Part shown: in pieces, positions 20,329-28,506 of the stretch
Layout: every line of letters starts with the position of its first letter
Numbering within the stretch: the first letter of the stretch is position 1
Assembly: GCA_024640405.1 (NCBI GenBank)
Contig: JAHEFB010000023.1
Coordinates: 1 to 64,000, forward strand
Length of the DNA: 64,000 nucleotides
From: Alphaproteobacteria bacterium
GTDB taxonomy: Bacteria; Pseudomonadota; Alphaproteobacteria; Rhizobiales; Aestuariivirgaceae
Direction of reading: 5' to 3'
Notes under the pieces: generated by a model
The model's database searches: none
What the model was told of the DNA's origin: nothing
What the model saw: only the letters and a program-made list of their open reading frames with translations
Program-made: the position numbers and the translations under genes

Positions 20329-20949
20329 CTAGAAAAGTTCAGTAATTTCCCGATCATCCGGTGCTGCTTCTGCGGTTGCCAATTTGTCCAGAAACGCCGG
20401 CACGATATCTTTCGCCCGATCAACCACCTCGAAGTGAACTTCCAGACCCTCACGGATGAAGTGCTCGTCCTGCATATGCGAAACCAGCGTGAGCAATGGT
20501 TGCCAGTAGTTGTCTATGTTGGCCACGATGATCGGTTTTTTATGCCGGCCAAGCTGAGCCCATGTGGCGATCTCCACCAGTTCTTCCAGCGTACCAATGC
20601 CGCCGGGCAGGGCGACGAAGCCCGAGGCACGCTCGAACATCATCATCTTGCGCTGGTGCATGTCATCGACAATGATCAGTTCGTGGCCGCCGTCCTTCAA
20701 CATCCGCTCGCGTTTCATCAGGAACTTCGGGATGATGCCGGTAACATGAGCATTGCCTGCAATTACAGTGCGGGCCACTTCGCCCATGAGGCCTATGCCG
20801 CCGCCGCCATAGACGAGGCCGACATTGTTCGTGGCCATGGAAGTGCCAAGATCACGTGCAGCCTGCATGTAGGACGGACTGCGCCCTTCACCGGAACCGC
20901 AGTAAACACATAAGGAAAGGGTGGAACTGGGCATTCGACTCGTTGTCAT
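20329..20949 (-). CDS. LOG family protein (TIGR00730), nucleoside-5'-monophosphate phosphoribohydrolase
   Basis: A 206-residue Rossmann-fold protein of the 'lonely guy' family. These cleave cytokinin riboside 5'-monophosphate or AMP-like nucleotides to free base and ribose 5-phosphate. The signature is PGGIGTLEELVE (about 116-127), with GLVYGGGGIGLMG (about 44-56) binding phosphate and CVYCGSGEG near the start. In bacteria the role is often nucleotide hygiene rather than hormone synthesis. It is monocistronic and divergent from the LysM protein gene, with a 200-base intergenic stretch. Confidence 0.9.
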   Translation of the reverse strand: MTTSRMPSSTLSLCVYCGSGEGRSPSYMQAARDLGTSMATNNVGLVYGGGGIGLMGEVARTVIAGNAHVTGIIPKFLMKRERMLKDGGHELIIVDDMHQRKMMMFERASGFVALPGGIGTLEELVEIATWAQLGRHKKPIIVANIDNYWQPLLTLVSHMQDEHFIREGLEVHFEVVDRAKDIVPAFLDKLATAEAAPDDREITELF

Positions 20950-21090
20950 GTGACCATTGTGTCACAGGCTGCAGGGCTGGCGTCAAGCACTACGTGTGGT
21001 AATTTGGTTTGGTGAACAATTGCGGCCTTCGGTGGGAATGGCTGCCGTGGATTGTGACATTCGCCCCTGTGCAAGGAATTCAGGCAAAGA

Positions 21091-21119
21091 TTGCACGGAA
21101 CTTGCATGCAGACTATGTT
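21091..21119 (+). promoter_or_regulatory. Candidate sigma70 promoter of the LysM protein gene
   Basis: TTGCAC (21091-21096), a 17-base spacer and TATGTT (21114-21119) lie about 30 bases before the chosen start at 21151. The position means the longer reading frame from 21091 cannot be the true start if the promoter is real. Confidence 0.5.
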
Positions 21120-21150
21120 TGTAGGGCCGACACTAGCGACAGGAACGAAA

Positions 21151-23382
21151 ATGAAACCTCTTGTATTATTCAGTTCACTGGCAGTGCTCTGTGCGAGCGG
21201 ATTATTGGCCCTGAGTTATGAAGGGTGGCAGGACGACCCGTCTGCACTGACATCGTTGTCCTCTGAAACAAAAAGGGTCAACATAAAACCCGGTGTGGCT
21301 GTTTCGACTCCTCCGGCAGTTCAGCCGTCGACGGAGACGGAGACAGCCGCCGTCAAGAAGGTGGAGGAAAAAGTTGCCGCCGTTGATGCCGGCGAGACCG
21401 AGCAAAAGCCGGCCGTTGAGGCCGCCCCTCAAATCAAACTGCAGGAACCGGAAGCAAAACCGGAAAAAGTTGAGGTTGAACCAAAAGGCGCGTCGTTTGA
21501 TATTGTGCGGGTTGAGGAGGATGGATCAGCCGTACTTGCGGGCCGGGCGGAGCCCGGCGACAAGGTGCGATTGCTGATCAACGAGGAAGTTGCCGGCGAA
21601 ACGCAGGCTAACGACAGAGGTGAGTGGGTCATCATTCCTGCCAACGCGATGCCGGCCGGCGCCCATCAGATGCAGATTGAAACCGAGAATGCATCCGGCG
21701 AAGTAAAGCGCGCTGATCAGAGCGTTGCCTTAACGGTTCCCGACCAGCCGGGCACCCAGCCGCTTATCGTATTGAGCGAAACCGCAAAGCCGTCAAAAGT
21801 GCTGCAGAAACCTGCAACGCCAGAGGTCAAGCAGACCGAAGTTGCCCAGGAGACTGCATCGAAGCAGCCTGCGGCAGCTTCAGTCGATACTGCCGAAAGC
21901 AAAGTGGCTGAAGCCGAGTCGTCATCCACATCGACCGAGCAACCTACTTCTGAGACAAAAACCGCCGCTCTTGAGCCTTCGGTTGCTGCCGAACAGCCAA
22001 CCAGTGTGCCCACGGAACGCAAACTGACCGTCGATGTGGTTGACTATGATGAAGCAGGCCTTACGACATTTTCCGGACGTTCAGCGCCAGGCAGCCGCGT
22101 GAGGGTTTATGTTGACAACAGATTTGTTGGCGAGGCCCCCGCGGCAAGTGACGGCACGTGGTCATTTACAGCCGGCAGCGAAATTGCATCCGGACCGCAT
22201 ACCCTGCGCACCGACGAGATAGCAGCTTCCGGGAAAGTAAACGCCCGCATTGAACTTCCGTTCTTCCGCGAATCTCCCGAACGTATTGCCAGCCTTCAGG
22301 CGCAACGCAGTGCTGCAAGTGGCCAGGTCAGCGCAAAACCTGAAGCAGAACCCAAAGTTGCAGCGGAACCGGAACAGCCTGCGAAAACGGCGGCGACAGA
22401 CGTCGCGTCACCACCGGACCCGGTAGAGGAAACCGTTGCCAAAACCGAAATGAAAACGACCGCGAGTGACGAAGCGGCGGATGCATCCACACCTGAAGGT
22501 GAGGCGACCGCGGCACGGCAAGAAAAGGTTGCTGAGCCGGAAGAGCCCGCAACAGTTGCAACCCAGCAGACCTCCGGTCTCAAGGCCGATGCAGAGCCGG
22601 TCAAACCGCCGACAGTTCCGGAGACGTCGGGAACAACAACTTCGCAACAGGTTGCGGCAGCGGATACTGCAGGCAAATCTGTCGAACCTGAAGCGTCTCA
22701 ACAAACTGCAACCGGGCCCGAAAAGACTGAAGCGCCTCAACAAACGGCGGCGGTAGAAACTGCAACCGGGCCTGCAAAGACTGAAGCGCCTCAACCAGCG
22801 ACTGCGGTAGAAACGGCAACCGGGCCTGCAAAGACTGAAGCGCCTCAACCAGCGACGGCGGTAGAAACGGCAACCGGGCCTGAAAAGACTGAAGCGACCC
22901 AGCAAGCGACGGCGGTTGAAACGGCAACCGAGCCTGAAAAGACTGAAGCGCCTCAGCAGACTGCGGCGGTTGAAACCGCAACTGAGCCTGCCAGGCCGGA
23001 AGCGGCTGAGAAGGTTGTTGCGGCGGCACCTGCCGTAGAGCAGGAAAAGTCTGAGCAGGAAGCGTTGAAATCTGACACGCCTGAACCGGCCACGACCAGT
23101 GAGCCCGTTGAAACAGCCGCCGTAACACCCGAGCCTGAAAAGACCGAACCTGCAGCACCCACTACTGGAAGAGTGGTAATTCAGCCTGGCAACAACCTAT
23201 GGCAGATATCACGGGTTATCTACGGCAAGGGCCGTCAGTACACCGTGATCTACGAAGCCAACAAGACGCAGATTCGTGATCCGGACAAGATCTATCCCGG
23301 GCAGATATTCGACACGCCGGGATCAAATGCGCCTGAGTCAATCGATCCGGCTTGCAGGCTGCCTCTGGCACAGTGTCAGTAA
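21151..23382 (+). CDS. Secreted Ig-like/LysM protein with low-complexity repeats
   Basis: 743 residues. An N-terminal hydrophobic signal (MKPLVLFSSLAVLCASGLLALS) suggests export or anchoring. Two bacterial Ig-like modules lie at about 113-197 and 293-373 (SAVLAGRAEPGDKVRLLIN and LTTFSGRSAPGSRVRVYVD). Long Glu/Ala/Thr/Pro/Lys-rich linkers flank them, including about six tandem 18-residue repeats at 520-627. A C-terminal LysM domain at about 673-727 (NNLWQISRVIYGKGRQYTVIYEANK ... IYPGQIF) binds peptidoglycan. The architecture fits an alphaproteobacterial cell-wall-associated LysM protein of unknown exact role. The ATG at 21151 has AGGA 6 bases upstream. Confidence 0.88.
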   Translation: MKPLVLFSSLAVLCASGLLALSYEGWQDDPSALTSLSSETKRVNIKPGVAVSTPPAVQPSTETETAAVKKVEEKVAAVDAGETEQKPAVEAAPQIKLQEPEAKPEKVEVEPKGASFDIVRVEEDGSAVLAGRAEPGDKVRLLINEEVAGETQANDRGEWVIIPANAMPAGAHQMQIETENASGEVKRADQSVALTVPDQPGTQPLIVLSETAKPSKVLQKPATPEVKQTEVAQETASKQPAAASVDTAESKVAEAESSSTSTEQPTSETKTAALEPSVAAEQPTSVPTERKLTVDVVDYDEAGLTTFSGRSAPGSRVRVYVDNRFVGEAPAASDGTWSFTAGSEIASGPHTLRTDEIAASGKVNARIELPFFRESPERIASLQAQRSAASGQVSAKPEAEPKVAAEPEQPAKTAATDVASPPDPVEETVAKTEMKTTASDEAADASTPEGEATAARQEKVAEPEEPATVATQQTSGLKADAEPVKPPTVPETSGTTTSQQVAAADTAGKSVEPEASQQTATGPEKTEAPQQTAAVETATGPAKTEAPQPATAVETATGPAKTEAPQPATAVETATGPEKTEATQQATAVETATEPEKTEAPQQTAAVETATEPARPEAAEKVVAAAPAVEQEKSEQEALKSDTPEPATTSEPVETAAVTPEPEKTEPAAPTTGRVVIQPGNNLWQISRVIYGKGRQYTVIYEANKTQIRDPDKIYPGQIFDTPGSNAPESIDPACRLPLAQCQ
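22708..23031 (+). repeat. 54-bp tandem coding repeat, about six units
   Basis: Units begin at 22708, 22762, 22816, 22870, 22924 and 22978, each 54 bases, encoding variants of ATGPAKTEAPQPATAVET. Units 2 and 3 are nearly identical at the DNA level; the last is degenerate. The period is a multiple of three, so copy-number change keeps the frame. Confidence 0.9.
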
Positions 23383-23438
23383 CACGCATTTGCCGGGTCG
23401 TAACGGACCAGAATTTGACCGGCTTCCAGCGACACGTT

Positions 23439-23930
23439 CTAGTGGCTGTGTTTGTCGCCGGGCATGCCTATCATCGCTTCGATTTTCACCTCGCCGGCCT
23501 TCTCGAAGGTCAGTGTGAGAGGAATTTTCGATCCTTTTTCCGGCAGTGTTTTTACGCCGAACATCATGATGTGAAGACCTCCTGACTTTAATTCGACAAC
23601 GGCGTTGCCAGGCACTTCAATTGTTTCGACGGGGCGCATTTTCATGACCCCGTTGTCCATCGTATGGGTGTGCAGTTCCACCTTGTTCGACAACCCGGAA
23701 GACGCTGACAACAGCTTGTCGGCACCACCCTTGTTTTCGATCTTGAGGAACACCGCGCCGGGGCGGCCGGGGATCAGAAAGCGCCCGGTGACGTTGCTGA
23801 TTGTCAGCGAACCGGCATTAACCGGAACAGCCATCATCTGTTGTTTTTCGTGCATTTTATGAGAGTCGGCATAGGCGTCACCGGCAACGCCAAATACCGC
23901 GAGGGCAGCAATCAGGTATGTGTATTTCAT
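23439..23930 (-). CDS. Copper chaperone PCu(A)C
   Basis: A 163-residue periplasmic protein with a signal peptide (MKYTYLIAALAVFGVAGDAYA). The PCu(A)C/DUF461 fold is shown by LHTHTMDNGVMKMRPVETIEVPG and GGLHIMMFG, the His/Met ligands for Cu(I). An extra His/Met-rich segment (SHKMHEKQQMM) follows the signal. The family delivers copper to the CuA site of cytochrome oxidase or to Sco. The ATG at 23930 has AAGGA upstream; the longer reading frame reaching back to 24122 is rejected. It is divergent from an ArsR gene across 109 bases holding a large palindrome, so repression by that protein is likely. Confidence 0.9.
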   Translation of the reverse strand: MKYTYLIAALAVFGVAGDAYADSHKMHEKQQMMAVPVNAGSLTISNVTGRFLIPGRPGAVFLKIENKGGADKLLSASSGLSNKVELHTHTMDNGVMKMRPVETIEVPGNAVVELKSGGLHIMMFGVKTLPEKGSKIPLTLTFEKAGEVKIEAMIGMPGDKHSH

Positions 23931-24011
23931 TGAAACGATTTCCTTCTGTTGGCAGATAAATTGCCAAATCCGGCCGTCTGTAGCCATGCGACATACGGCC
24001 CTTGTAACGTG

Positions 24012-24048
24012 ATTAATCATCGTATATCGTCGATTTACGATGATTAAT
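24012..24048. promoter_or_regulatory. Palindromic operator between PCu(A)C and arsR genes
   Basis: A perfect inverted repeat: ATTAATCATCGTA at 24012-24024 and its complement TACGATGATTAAT at 24036-24048, with an 11-base spacer. It lies in the divergent intergenic region and its right arm includes the arsR start codon at 24040. The size and symmetry fit the 12-2-12-like or extended sites of ArsR/SmtB repressors. The bound protein is inferred. Confidence 0.7.
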
Positions 24049-24402
24049 GAAGCAGGCCATGGACAACCGACTTCCGAAGAGGCTGCGAACGGTGCAGACA
24101 GCGTCCGTGTAGCCTCGGTCATGGCAGCTCTAAGCCATCCTGCCAGAGTGATTATCCTGCGCAGACTTGCGCGATGCGATGAGTGTTGTTGTCGTGACGT
24201 GGTGGAACATCTGAATCTTGCCCAGTCTACGGTTTCGCAGCATTTGAAAGTGTTGGTCGAAGCCGGACTGGTGACCTATGAACCCCGGCGGCCAAAGTCG
24301 CGTTATGTATTGAACAGGCAGGCGCTCCAATCGGTTTCCAGCGCGATTGGTGAATTGATTGACGATTGCTGTTCCCTGCCTGAAACCGCTGCCAGCCCCT
24401 AA
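24040..24402 (+). CDS. ArsR/SmtB family transcriptional regulator
   Basis: A 120-residue winged-helix metalloregulator. VMAALSHPARVIILRRLARCDECCCRDVVEHLNLAQSTVSQHLKVLVEAGLV is the ArsR helix-turn-helix domain (about 27-80). CDECCC in the alpha3/alpha4 region has four cysteines in place of the classic ELCVC metal site. This points to a thiophilic metal or thiol sensor. The divergent PCu(A)C gene suggests copper, but arsenic, cadmium or redox sensing remain possible. The start at 24040 lies inside the palindrome and has no ribosome site, so translation may be leaderless. The gene is followed after 3 bases by the Atm1-type exporter. Confidence 0.88.
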   Translation: MINEAGHGQPTSEEAANGADSVRVASVMAALSHPARVIILRRLARCDECCCRDVVEHLNLAQSTVSQHLKVLVEAGLVTYEPRRPKSRYVLNRQALQSVSSAIGELIDDCCSLPETAASP

Positions 24403-24405
24403 GGT

Positions 24406-26304
24406 TTGATTGTTTTGACCGGTCCCAAAGTTTCCGCTGATAGTGGCTCCACATTGCGTACAATCCGCAATTTGTGGCCGTATATGTGGCCGTCAGACCG
24501 ACCTGATCTGAAGGTGCGGGTGCTGTGGGCAACCCTGTTCCTGGTGCTGGCCAAGCTGGTGCTGCTTGCGGTGCCGTACTTCTTCAAATACGCCACTGAC
24601 GCGCTCAACGGCAAGTTGGACCCACCCGGCCTTCTGCCGCTCTGGATACTGACACCGGTCATGCTGGTACTTGCCTACAATGTAGCGCGGGTGGCTCAAT
24701 GGGGCCTGAACCAGATGCGGGATGCGCTGTTCGCCCGGGTCGGCCAGCATGCCGTCCGGCAACTTGCGTTCCGCACGTTCAAACACATGCACAAGCTGTC
24801 GTTGCGGTTTCATCTCGAACGCAGAACCGGCGGCCTGTCGCGCATCATTGAACGCGGTACCAAGGGCATCGAGATTATTGTCCGGTTCACCATCCTGAAC
24901 ACCGCGCCAACCATCCTGGAATTTGCGCTCACTGCAGCGATATTTGCCTATGCCTACGGCTGGACCTACGTGGCCGTCATTGCCTGCGTCGTGTGGCTCT
25001 ACTCATGGTTCACCGTGCGGGCCAGCGACTGGCGCATAAACATACGCAAGGACATGAACCAGTCCGACAACGAGGCCAACACAAAGGCTATCGACAGCCT
25101 GCTGAATTTCGAGACAGTAAAGTATTTCGGCAATGAGGAAATGGAAGCCACCCGTTTTGATGCTTCCATGAAACGTTACGAAGCAGCTGCCACTAAAACC
25201 TGGACATCGCTCGGTTGGCTGAACTTCGGGCAGGGGCTGATTTTCGGAACCGGCATGACCATCGTGATGGTGATGTCGGCGCTGGAAGTGCAGGTGGGAA
25301 ACCAGACCATCGGTGATTTTGTGTTCATCAACGTGATGCTGATGCAATTGTCCGTTCCGCTGAACTTCATTGGATTTGTCTATCGTGAAATTCGCCAGGG
25401 TCTTGCCGATATCGAGCAGATGTTCGACCTGCTAAGCGTCGAGCAGGAAATTGTCGATGCACCCGATGCGGCAACGCTGGAAGTGAACGAAGGCGTAATC
25501 CGGTTTGAAAATGTTGATTTTTCTTATGATTCCGAGCGCACAATTCTCAAGGGCCTGGATTTTGAGGTGCCGGCCGGCCAGACATTTGCCATTGTGGGCC
25601 CGTCAGGCGCCGGCAAGTCGACCATATCCAGGTTGATCTATCGTTTTTATGATGTAACCGGCGGGCGCATATCCATTGATGGCCAGGATGTCAGGCTGGT
25701 GACGCAGAAGTCCCTTCGCTCTGCAGTTGGCATGGTTCCGCAGGATACCGTGCTGTTTAATGACACCGTGCGATACAATATTCGCTACGGCAGGCCTGAC
25801 GCAACCGATGAGGAGGTAGAAGCCGCCGCCAGGCTGGCCCAGATACACGACTTCATTCTCGAGCTGCCGGATGGCTATGACGCCATGGTCGGAGAGCGTG
25901 GGCTCAAGTTGTCAGGTGGTGAAAAGCAGCGTGTATCCATCGCCCGTACCATATTGAAAGGTCCGCCCATCCTGATACTTGATGAGGCAACATCGGCACT
26001 GGATACCATGACCGAGCAGGATATCCAGGCAGCGCTCAAGCTGGTGTCGAAAGATCGAACCACACTGGTCATTGCGCACCGTCTGTCTACCGTCGTTGAC
26101 GCTGATCAGATTATTGTTCTGGGCGAGGGCAGTATTGTTGAGCGCGGCACACATTCCGAGCTTCTTGAGTTGGGCGGCGTTTACTCGTCCATGTGGAATC
26201 GCCAACGCGAGGCAGATGAAGCTTTACGCAAACTGGCCGAGAATTACGAGGCGCGAGGCATGACCGCAGAAGAACTGGTCCTCGGTCTGAAAGCGGACAA
26301 TTAG
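24406..26304 (+). CDS. Atm1-type ABC exporter (permease and ATPase)
   Basis: A 632-residue half-transporter of the Atm1/ABCB7/HMT1 family, which exports glutathione-linked sulfur or metal conjugates across the inner membrane. The membrane domain has about six helices (45-330). [29 protein letters not shown] is the diagnostic Atm1 loop. The ATPase has GPSGAGKST (Walker A, about 400), LSGGEKQRV (signature) and [12 protein letters not shown] (Walker B). The start is a TTG at 24406, because homologues extend upstream of the first ATG (24484) and AAGG is near. It is only 3 bases from the arsR stop, so it is probably cotranscribed with it and under its control. Confidence 0.93.
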   Translation: MIVLTGPKVSADSGSTLRTIRNLWPYMWPSDRPDLKVRVLWATLFLVLAKLVLLAVPYFFKYATDALNGKLDPPGLLPLWILTPVMLVLAYNVARVAQWGLNQMRDALFARVGQHAVRQLAFRTFKHMHKLSLRFHLERRTGGLSRIIERGTKGIEIIVRFTILNTAPTILEFALTAAIFAYAYGWTYVAVIACVVWLYSWFTVRASDWRINIRKDMNQSDNEANTKAIDSLLNFETVKYFGNEEMEATRFDASMKRYEAAATKTWTSLGWLNFGQGLIFGTGMTIVMVMSALEVQVGNQTIGDFVFINVMLMQLSVPLNFIGFVYREIRQGLADIEQMFDLLSVEQEIVDAPDAATLEVNEGVIRFENVDFSYDSERTILKGLDFEVPAGQTFAIVGPSGAGKSTISRLIYRFYDVTGGRISIDGQDVRLVTQKSLRSAVGMVPQDTVLFNDTVRYNIRYGRPDATDEEVEAAARLAQIHDFILELPDGYDAMVGERGLKLSGGEKQRVSIARTILKGPPILILDEATSALDTMTEQDIQAALKLVSKDRTTLVIAHRLSTVVDADQIIVLGEGSIVERGTHSELLELGGVYSSMWNRQREADEALRKLAENYEARGMTAEELVLGLKADN

Positions 26305-26343
26305 GCAAAAATAGACAAAAAGGTTCAGGAGGTCTCAAAACCA

Positions 26344-26371
26344 CTGACACTTTTGCGGGACATGCTATAGA
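26344..26371 (+). promoter_or_regulatory. Possible promoter of the psd-pssA-arsC operon
   Basis: CTGACA (26344-26349), a 16-base spacer and TATAGA (26366-26371) lie 43 bases before the psd start. This is a consensus match only. Confidence 0.35.
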
Positions 26372-26414
26372 TATCTATCAGATCAATTGCTTCGGTCGGA
26401 GACAAGTGCCAGCG

Positions 26415-27113
26415 ATGTTGAGTTCGATATTGTCGATATTTGTGCCCGTTCACCGTGAAGGTTACCGCTTCATCGGGATTTTCGCAGCCATTAGCATGGT
26501 AATGTTCTGGTTGCTGCCCGATGTTTTCGGCTGGATGGGCGTTCTGGCGACAATCTGGTGTGGGTATTTTTTCCGCGATCCCGAACGGGTAACACCACAG
26601 GACCCTGACCTGGTCATATCACCGGCTGATGGCCGCATATCCGCTATCGAACAGGTGGCCATTCCACCGGAACTGGCGCTGGAAGGCGAGCAACTCACCC
26701 GGATTTCAGTGTTCATGAATGTGTTTGATGTGCATGTGAACCGTTCGCCGGTCGATGGTGAGGTGTTGCAGGTGAGTTATGTGCCCGGAAAATTCATCAA
26801 CGCTGAACTGGATAAGGCCAGCGAACACAATGAACGCCAGGCTCTGACGCTGGAAATGGCGGACAAACGCCGCATCGGTGTGGTACAGATTGCCGGGCTG
26901 GTCGCGCGACGCATCGTCGGTTTTACCCAGCAGGGCGCGCGTCTGCAGGCAGGCCAACGATTTGGATTGATCCGGTTCGGATCACGCGTTGATGTGTATC
27001 TGCCGGCAGGAACCGCAGTCCGGGCCTGTGTCGGCCAGCTTGCAATTGCCGGTGAAACCGTGCTTGCCGATATGTCGGGGTCAGGGCCGGCCCCTACCGG
27101 TCGCAAGGCCTGA
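26415..27113 (+). CDS. psd: Phosphatidylserine decarboxylase, short pyruvoyl form
   Basis: Converts phosphatidylserine to phosphatidylethanolamine at the inner membrane. The proenzyme has 232 residues, the short form found in rhizobia-like bacteria. A membrane anchor lies at about 20-50. [15 protein letters not shown] and [14 protein letters not shown] are family motifs. FGSRVD holds the self-cleavage site Gly189-Ser190, and Ser190 becomes the pyruvoyl group. The ATG at 26415 is preferred to a GTG at 26406, which sits too close to the GGAG site. It is followed by pssA 34 bases later, giving both steps of PE synthesis from CDP-diacylglycerol in one operon. Confidence 0.94.
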   Translation: MLSSILSIFVPVHREGYRFIGIFAAISMVMFWLLPDVFGWMGVLATIWCGYFFRDPERVTPQDPDLVISPADGRISAIEQVAIPPELALEGEQLTRISVFMNVFDVHVNRSPVDGEVLQVSYVPGKFINAELDKASEHNERQALTLEMADKRRIGVVQIAGLVARRIVGFTQQGARLQAGQRFGLIRFGSRVDVYLPAGTAVRACVGQLAIAGETVLADMSGSGPAPTGRKA

Positions 27114-27147
27114 ACGAATTAGCGCCGCACACGGCAAGGTGAAAGTG

Positions 27148-28023
27148 ATGACCAAGAAGGAACAGCCAGTTTATACAGGCGAGCAGCGTCTGCGGCAGAT
27201 ACCTGTCAGGTATCTGGTGCCCAACATTGTTACACTGCTGGCGCTGTGTTCCGGTGTTACCGCGATCAGGCTTGGCATAGAGGGCCGCTTTGAACTCGCC
27301 GTGGCCTGCGTCATTCTCGCGACGGTTCTGGATGCGCTGGACGGGCGCATAGCGCGGGCATTGAAGGGATCGTCAAAGTTCGGCGCTGAACTGGATTCGC
27401 TTGCTGATTTTGTGAACTTTGGCGTGGCGCCGGGCCTGCTGATTTATATGTGGTCGCTCAGCGCATTGAAAAACCTGGGCTGGATTGTAGCTCTGGCATT
27501 GGCAATGTGCTGTGCATTGCGTCTTGCCCGATTTAATGTGGCTCTCGAGGATCCTGATCGGCCTGCCTGGAAAATCAACTATTTTACCGGCGTCAATGCA
27601 CCGGCAGGAGCATTGCTGGCGATGTTGCCGATGTATCTGGGGTTTCTGAACCTGCTTCCGCCCGGCAGTGAGATTGCCCATTTTGTGCTGGTGTATACTG
27701 CGCTGGTTGCCTTTTCCATGGTGTCGCGAGTACCAACGTTTTCTGGCAAGGGTGTCGGCAGGGTCAGCCGGGAATGGGTGTTGCCCATCCTCGCTGCAGT
27801 AACAATCATCGCAGCCCTTCTGGTTACCTACACCTGGGAAGTGGTTACCTTTGCTGCATTCACATATATCGCTGCCATACCGGTCGCTGTTTTCAGTTAC
27901 CTGCGGCAGAAAAATGCCTGGGAAAAGCGCATTGCAAATGGCGAAGTGGACGCTGGCAGTGAAGCAGATGCGATTGACGATGTTGTTGATGATGACACTC
28001 TGGCGGAAGGAGACAGACCATGA
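27148..28023 (+). CDS. pssA: CDP-diacylglycerol--serine O-phosphatidyltransferase
   Basis: Makes phosphatidylserine from CDP-diacylglycerol and L-serine. It is an integral membrane protein of 291 residues with about eight helices. The CDP-alcohol phosphotransferase motif (D-G-x2-A-R-x8-G-x3-D-x3-D) is complete in DGRIARALKGSSKFGAELDSLAD (about 61-83). RLARFN and a loop with NYFTGVNAPAGALL are typical of PssA type II. The ATG at 27148 has AAGGTG 6 bases upstream. Psd precedes it, and arsC overlaps its stop by 4 bases. The acidic C-terminal tail is probably cytoplasmic. Confidence 0.94.
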   Translation: MTKKEQPVYTGEQRLRQIPVRYLVPNIVTLLALCSGVTAIRLGIEGRFELAVACVILATVLDALDGRIARALKGSSKFGAELDSLADFVNFGVAPGLLIYMWSLSALKNLGWIVALALAMCCALRLARFNVALEDPDRPAWKINYFTGVNAPAGALLAMLPMYLGFLNLLPPGSEIAHFVLVYTALVAFSMVSRVPTFSGKGVGRVSREWVLPILAAVTIIAALLVTYTWEVVTFAAFTYIAAIPVAVFSYLRQKNAWEKRIANGEVDAGSEADAIDDVVDDDTLAEGDRP

Positions 28024-28400
28024 CCATAGTAGTGCATCACAACCCGGCATGCGGTACGTCGCGCAACACGATTGAACTCATCCGGGCATCCGGCGAGGAA
28101 CCCGTCATTATCGAGTACCTCAACGAAGGCTGGACCCGGTCGCAACTTCTGGCGCTGTTCGCCGCTGCGGACATAACGCCACGCCAAGCGTTACGCGTTG
28201 CAAAATCACCGGCAGAAGAACTGGGGCTGACCGACCCGGAAGTGGATGACGAGACTATTCTTGCCGCCATGCTGAAACATCCAATTCTGGTGAACCGGCC
28301 GATAGTTGCCAGCCCAAAGGGTGTTCGGTTGTGTCGTCCATCGGAAACAGTTCTGGATTTACTGGATACGCCGCCGGTGACCCCAGAGGTGGACTCCTGA
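28020..28400 (+). CDS. arsC: ArsC-like arsenate reductase (glutaredoxin type)
   Basis: A 126-residue ArsC/Spx-family protein. HHNPACGTSRNTIELI carries catalytic Cys11 with the following Ser/Arg, and PILVNRPIVASPKGVRLCRP holds the arsenate-binding arginines. The expected reaction is glutathione/glutaredoxin-dependent reduction of arsenate to arsenite in the cytosol. No arsenite pump lies next to it; it is translationally coupled to pssA (ATGA overlap). Its role here could be general thiol chemistry rather than arsenic resistance. It converges with the lipid-kinase-like gene. Confidence 0.88.
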   Translation: MTIVVHHNPACGTSRNTIELIRASGEEPVIIEYLNEGWTRSQLLALFAAADITPRQALRVAKSPAEELGLTDPEVDDETILAAMLKHPILVNRPIVASPKGVRLCRPSETVLDLLDTPPVTPEVDS

Positions 28401-28506
28401 ACGGCGGTATCACAGAAACCGTTCAATGATCGAACAGCAATGCGTCTTTTTCTCGCGCATGGGCATGGCAACCGACTAGCATTGCATCAGGTCTGGACAT
28501 GGCAAT

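Noticed and set aside
22708-23031. Regular repeats that could suggest a CRISPR array
   Set aside because: The units are contiguous 54-base coding repeats without unique spacers and stay in frame in a protein gene.
22296-23162. Long minus-strand reading frames (up to 185 codons) opposite the LysM protein gene
   Set aside because: They mirror the GC-rich tandem repeats of the plus-strand gene, have no ribosome sites and give low-complexity Arg/Phe/Cys- or Gln/Leu-rich products.
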